From: Kiritimatiellia bacterium
Lineage (GTDB): Bacteria; Verrucomicrobiota; Kiritimatiellia; RFP12; UBA3636
Direction: 5' to 3'
DNA: 7,728 nucleotides
NCBI GenBank assembly: GCA_017476965.1
Contig: JAFUXX010000080.1
Span: forward strand, 1 to 7,728
A program made the translations under genes and the position numbers. A model generated the notes under the pieces. That model saw only the letters and a list, made by a program, of their open reading frames with translations, was not told the DNA's origin and did no database searches. Below, in pieces: positions 5,644-7,728 of the stretch (positions are counted from its first letter, which is position 1; each line of letters begins with the position of its first letter).

Positions 5644-6405
5644 TTATTTCTTCGCCCAGGGGGAGTTCGGGTACTTCTCGCGCAGGAGCTTGCGCATCTT
5701 TTCGGCGAACATGGGCTTGCGGGCCTTCTCGAACGCCTCGGCCGCCTTGTAGGCGGCTTCCGCGCGGACGGCGGGCTGGTCGGCGAAGAGGAACACGCAG
5801 CGCAGGTAGCCGTCCTTGAGGGCGTCGTTGACGCGGTCCTGCGACATCAGCCAGTCGCCGCGGCGCAGGGCCGCGCTGCCGGCGACGTACTGGTTCTGGG
5901 AGCGGACGCCCTGGTCGAGCAGTTTCGGGAGCTCGGCGGTCTTGCCCGCCTCGACGAGGGCGCGCCAGTATTCCGGCGCCATCGGGGAGTCGTACGCGGC
6001 GCGCGGGTTGCCCTGCGCGATCTTCTGGCACTCCGCGACGGCGGCCGGGGCCTTGCCCTGCTTGAGCAGGCCGCGAGCGAGCGCGGCGCCGGCCTCGGCG
6101 TCCCACTGCAGCATGCGGTACTGCTGGGCGATTTCCTGTAGGCGGCGCGGGTTGTTCTGGGCCGTCTTCCAGTCCTTGGGCTCGGCGACGCGCATGTCGG
6201 CGATGTCCGAAGGCTTGACTTCGCGGTCCATGATCTTGCCGTCCGAAGCCTTGACGGCGACGTTGTACGCGCGCTGCGCCGGGAGCCAGCGCAGTTCGCA
6301 CTTCAGGACCTTGCCGTCGGCGAGCTTGATCGTGGCCGGGACGTCCGCGCTGGCGGAGGCGGCCGCGGCGAACGCCGCGAGAGCGATGTAGCGGGAAACT
6401 TTCAT
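5644..6405 (-). CDS. Exported protein with small beta-type N-terminal domain and TPR-like helices
   Basis: A 253-residue protein with a clear signal peptide: MKVSRYIAL, an alanine-rich core and ASASA|D, cleavage after about residue 20. Residues 23-75 look like a small beta domain (TIKLADGKVLKCELRW ... SDGKIMDREVKPSDIADMRV), similar in style to the Sm/SH3-like domains often joined to TPR arrays in envelope proteins. From about 86 to 250 there are paired amphipathic helices with TPR-like residues, for example ARGLLKQGKAPAAVAECQKI, RALVEAGKTAELPKLLDQG and AYKAAEAFEKARKPMFAEKM. It ends in a YPNSPWAKK motif typical of the last helix turn in TPR proteins. It should act in the periplasm as a scaffold or adaptor. 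It sits between the larger TPR gene (43 bp) and ExbB (72 bp), so a link to the motor is inferred from position. No Shine-Dalgarno site precedes the ATG at 6405. The specific function is unknown. Confidence 0.85.
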   Translation of the reverse strand: MKVSRYIALAAFAAAASASADVPATIKLADGKVLKCELRWLPAQRAYNVAVKASDGKIMDREVKPSDIADMRVAEPKDWKTAQNNPRRLQEIAQQYRMLQWDAEAGAALARGLLKQGKAPAAVAECQKIAQGNPRAAYDSPMAPEYWRALVEAGKTAELPKLLDQGVRSQNQYVAGSAALRRGDWLMSQDRVNDALKDGYLRCVFLFADQPAVRAEAAYKAAEAFEKARKPMFAEKMRKLLREKYPNSPWAKK

Positions 6406-6448
6406 TGGGTTTTCGATGCTTGGTAAAACGTGTCTTGAGTCCGGGGGG

Positions 6449-7728
6449 CTAGCCGCCGGTCGCCATGGCGATGTTGGCGTCGGAGAGGGCCTTGCGCACT
6501 TCGAGGATTTCTTCGCCCTGCGGGAATTTCTCCATGTACGTTTCGCAGAGTTCCTTGACCGTATCCCAGACCGGGGAGCCGTCGTTGTACTTCTTCGTCG
6601 CGGCGAGGGTGCGGATCGCGCGCACGTAGACCTTCTGCAGGCCGGGGCGGAGAGCGGCGTCGGTGAAATCCGCGGACATGACGAGCTTCATGTAGTGGCC
6701 GGCGGCCTTGCGGAGCAGGTCTTCGGCCGTCGCTTTGTCGCCCTTTTCCGCTTCGACCGTGGCCTGCGCCTGCATGACGGAGCCGATCTGCAGCTGCAGG
6801 TCGAGAGCCTCGGCCGGTCCGTTCTTGTACGGGCGCATGGCCGTCACGGCCTTGACGGCGCTGGCGAACAGGTTGTTGCGCGCCTCCGCGGAGTCCTCGG
6901 AAAGCGACGCCTGGACGCACGACTTGCACAGCAGTTCGTACGCTTCCACCACGCTGGCCGAGCGCGGGTTTTCGCGGATGTACTCTTCGAGCGCGGCGCG
7001 GGCCTCGGCCCAGCTTTCGCGCGAAACGAGCGCGCGGGCGCGGCCGAGGGAAATGCGGGCGCGCAGCGAGGTGTCGCTTGGATCGGCCTTGGCGAGAGCG
7101 GCGGCGTAGCCCTGCTCGGCGAGGTCCCAGTCCTTGGCGGCGGCGATTTCCTGCGCGGCGCTCGCGAGCTGCAGCGCCGTGTACTTGCCGCCGGGCGCGG
7201 AAATCATCTCGCGGAACTTCGCGAGGCCCTGCGCGCGGTACCCGAGGTCGAGAAGCGCCTTGCCCTGGCGGTAGAGGGCGTTGCGGGCTTCGTCGGATTC
7301 CGGGTAGTCGGAAGAGAGCTTGTCGAAGTACTCCGTCGCCTTCTTGGCGTTGGCCTCCGCCGCGGCGGCGTCCTCCGCCGGAATCGTGGACCAGAGGGTG
7401 CCGAGCTGCAGCAGCACGCGCGGCATGTATTCCGACGCGTTCGGGAACGTCTTGACCGCCATTTCGTAGAGTTTGATCGCGGCGGCCTTGTACTTCGGCA
7501 CCGCGGCTTCCGGCTGGTTGGCGGAGGCGTAGCACGAAGCGGAGTCCACGAGCGCGGAGAGCAGGATCTTGTTGTTGGCCTCCTTCTCGGCGACGCTGCT
7601 CTCGTACAGGGCGCGGTCCTTGCCGGCGAGCATCTTCACGATTTCCTGGAACTCGGCGGCGTCCTGCACCACGGCGGCGTTGGCGGCCTGGAGCGCGGCC
7701 TTGGCCGCTTCTTCCGGCGCGGGCGCGG
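6449..7728 (-). CDS. TPR-repeat protein, C-terminal 425 residues (5' end beyond the right edge)
   Basis: The minus-strand frame is open to the window edge, so the start is not visible. GTG codons at 7672 and 7669 could initiate, but the 18 open codons before them (Ala/Glu-rich, PAPEEAAKAALQAAN) have the same composition and make an internal position more likely. The visible part is almost entirely helical, with repeated TPR-like units: YASANQPEAAVPKYKAAAIK, a unit with AKKATEYFDKLSSDYPESDE, YRQGKALLDLGYRAQGLAKF, AKADPSDTSLRARISLGRAR, and ARAALEEYIRENPRS. Such proteins scaffold other proteins; several units resemble outer-membrane assembly or Tol-Pal-associated TPR proteins (YbgF/CpoB, BamD style), but that is resemblance only. 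It is the first visible gene of the TPR-TPR-ExbB-ExbD-ExbD cluster, 43 bp upstream of the smaller TPR gene. Whether it has a signal peptide or transmembrane anchor lies outside the window. Confidence 0.85.
   Translation of the reverse strand, partial: APAPEEAAKAALQAANAAVVQDAAEFQEIVKMLAGKDRALYESSVAEKEANNKILLSALVDSASCYASANQPEAAVPKYKAAAIKLYEMAVKTFPNASEYMPRVLLQLGTLWSTIPAEDAAAAEANAKKATEYFDKLSSDYPESDEARNALYRQGKALLDLGYRAQGLAKFREMISAPGGKYTALQLASAAQEIAAAKDWDLAEQGYAAALAKADPSDTSLRARISLGRARALVSRESWAEARAALEEYIRENPRSASVVEAYELLCKSCVQASLSEDSAEARNNLFASAVKAVTAMRPYKNGPAEALDLQLQIGSVMQAQATVEAEKGDKATAEDLLRKAAGHYMKLVMSADFTDAALRPGLQKVYVRAIRTLAATKKYNDGSPVWDTVKELCETYMEKFPQGEEILEVRKALSDANIAMATGG

Noticed and set aside
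4246..6141. Plus-strand open frame of 631 codons opposite the ExbB/ExbD cluster
   Set aside because: Antisense shadow of well-supported genes; the Val/Gly/Asp-rich translation has no recognisable domain.
7670..7672. GTG at 7672 as the true start of the large TPR protein
   Set aside because: The frame remains open to the window edge with similar Ala/Glu-rich composition, and no ribosome site precedes it, so an upstream start is more likely.

Overview
The window is GC-rich DNA (about two thirds G+C by eye) with densely packed genes and no RNA gene, insertion sequence or CRISPR array. An ExbB/ExbD-type envelope motor and exported TPR proteins point to a diderm bacterium. The gene mix, frequent GTG starts and patchy Shine-Dalgarno sites would fit the Planctomycetes-Verrucomicrobia-Lentisphaerae-Kiritimatiellae group. 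That placement is an impression from gene style, not something the sequence proves.

The right half (7728 down to 3845, minus strand) is one apparent operon. In transcription order it holds a large TPR-like protein cut by the window edge, a secreted protein with a small beta-type N-terminal domain and TPR-like helices, an ExbB/TolQ-type proton-channel subunit with its own signal peptide, and two tandem ExbD/TolR-type subunits. Spacings are 43, 72, 42 and 5 bp. It reads as a proton-motive-force-driven envelope machine with periplasmic TPR partners; no TonB, TolA, Pal or receptor is visible. The two exbD genes share a 54-bp block with only 2 mismatches, coding for the transmembrane helix, while the rest has diverged.

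In the middle (2886-3914, plus strand) is a BASS-family sodium:organic-acid symporter whose sodium-site residues all appear present. Its 3' end overlaps the second exbD tail-to-tail by 70 bp.

Divergent from it, across a 109-bp intergenic region with two back-to-back promoter-like sequences and a dyad over both -35 elements, lies an AMP-forming acyl-CoA synthetase (minus strand). Together they could form an uptake-and-activation pair for an organic acid. Downstream of the synthetase, close enough for one operon, are a DppC/OppC-type ABC permease without a DppB/OppB partner in the window, and the first 77 codons of a membrane protein resembling CPBP-family intramembrane proteases.

Nothing here is a proven new system. 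The points most worth checking are the TPR-ExbB-ExbD-ExbD locus, the symporter/ligase divergon with its dyad and possible leaderless start, and the orphan permease.
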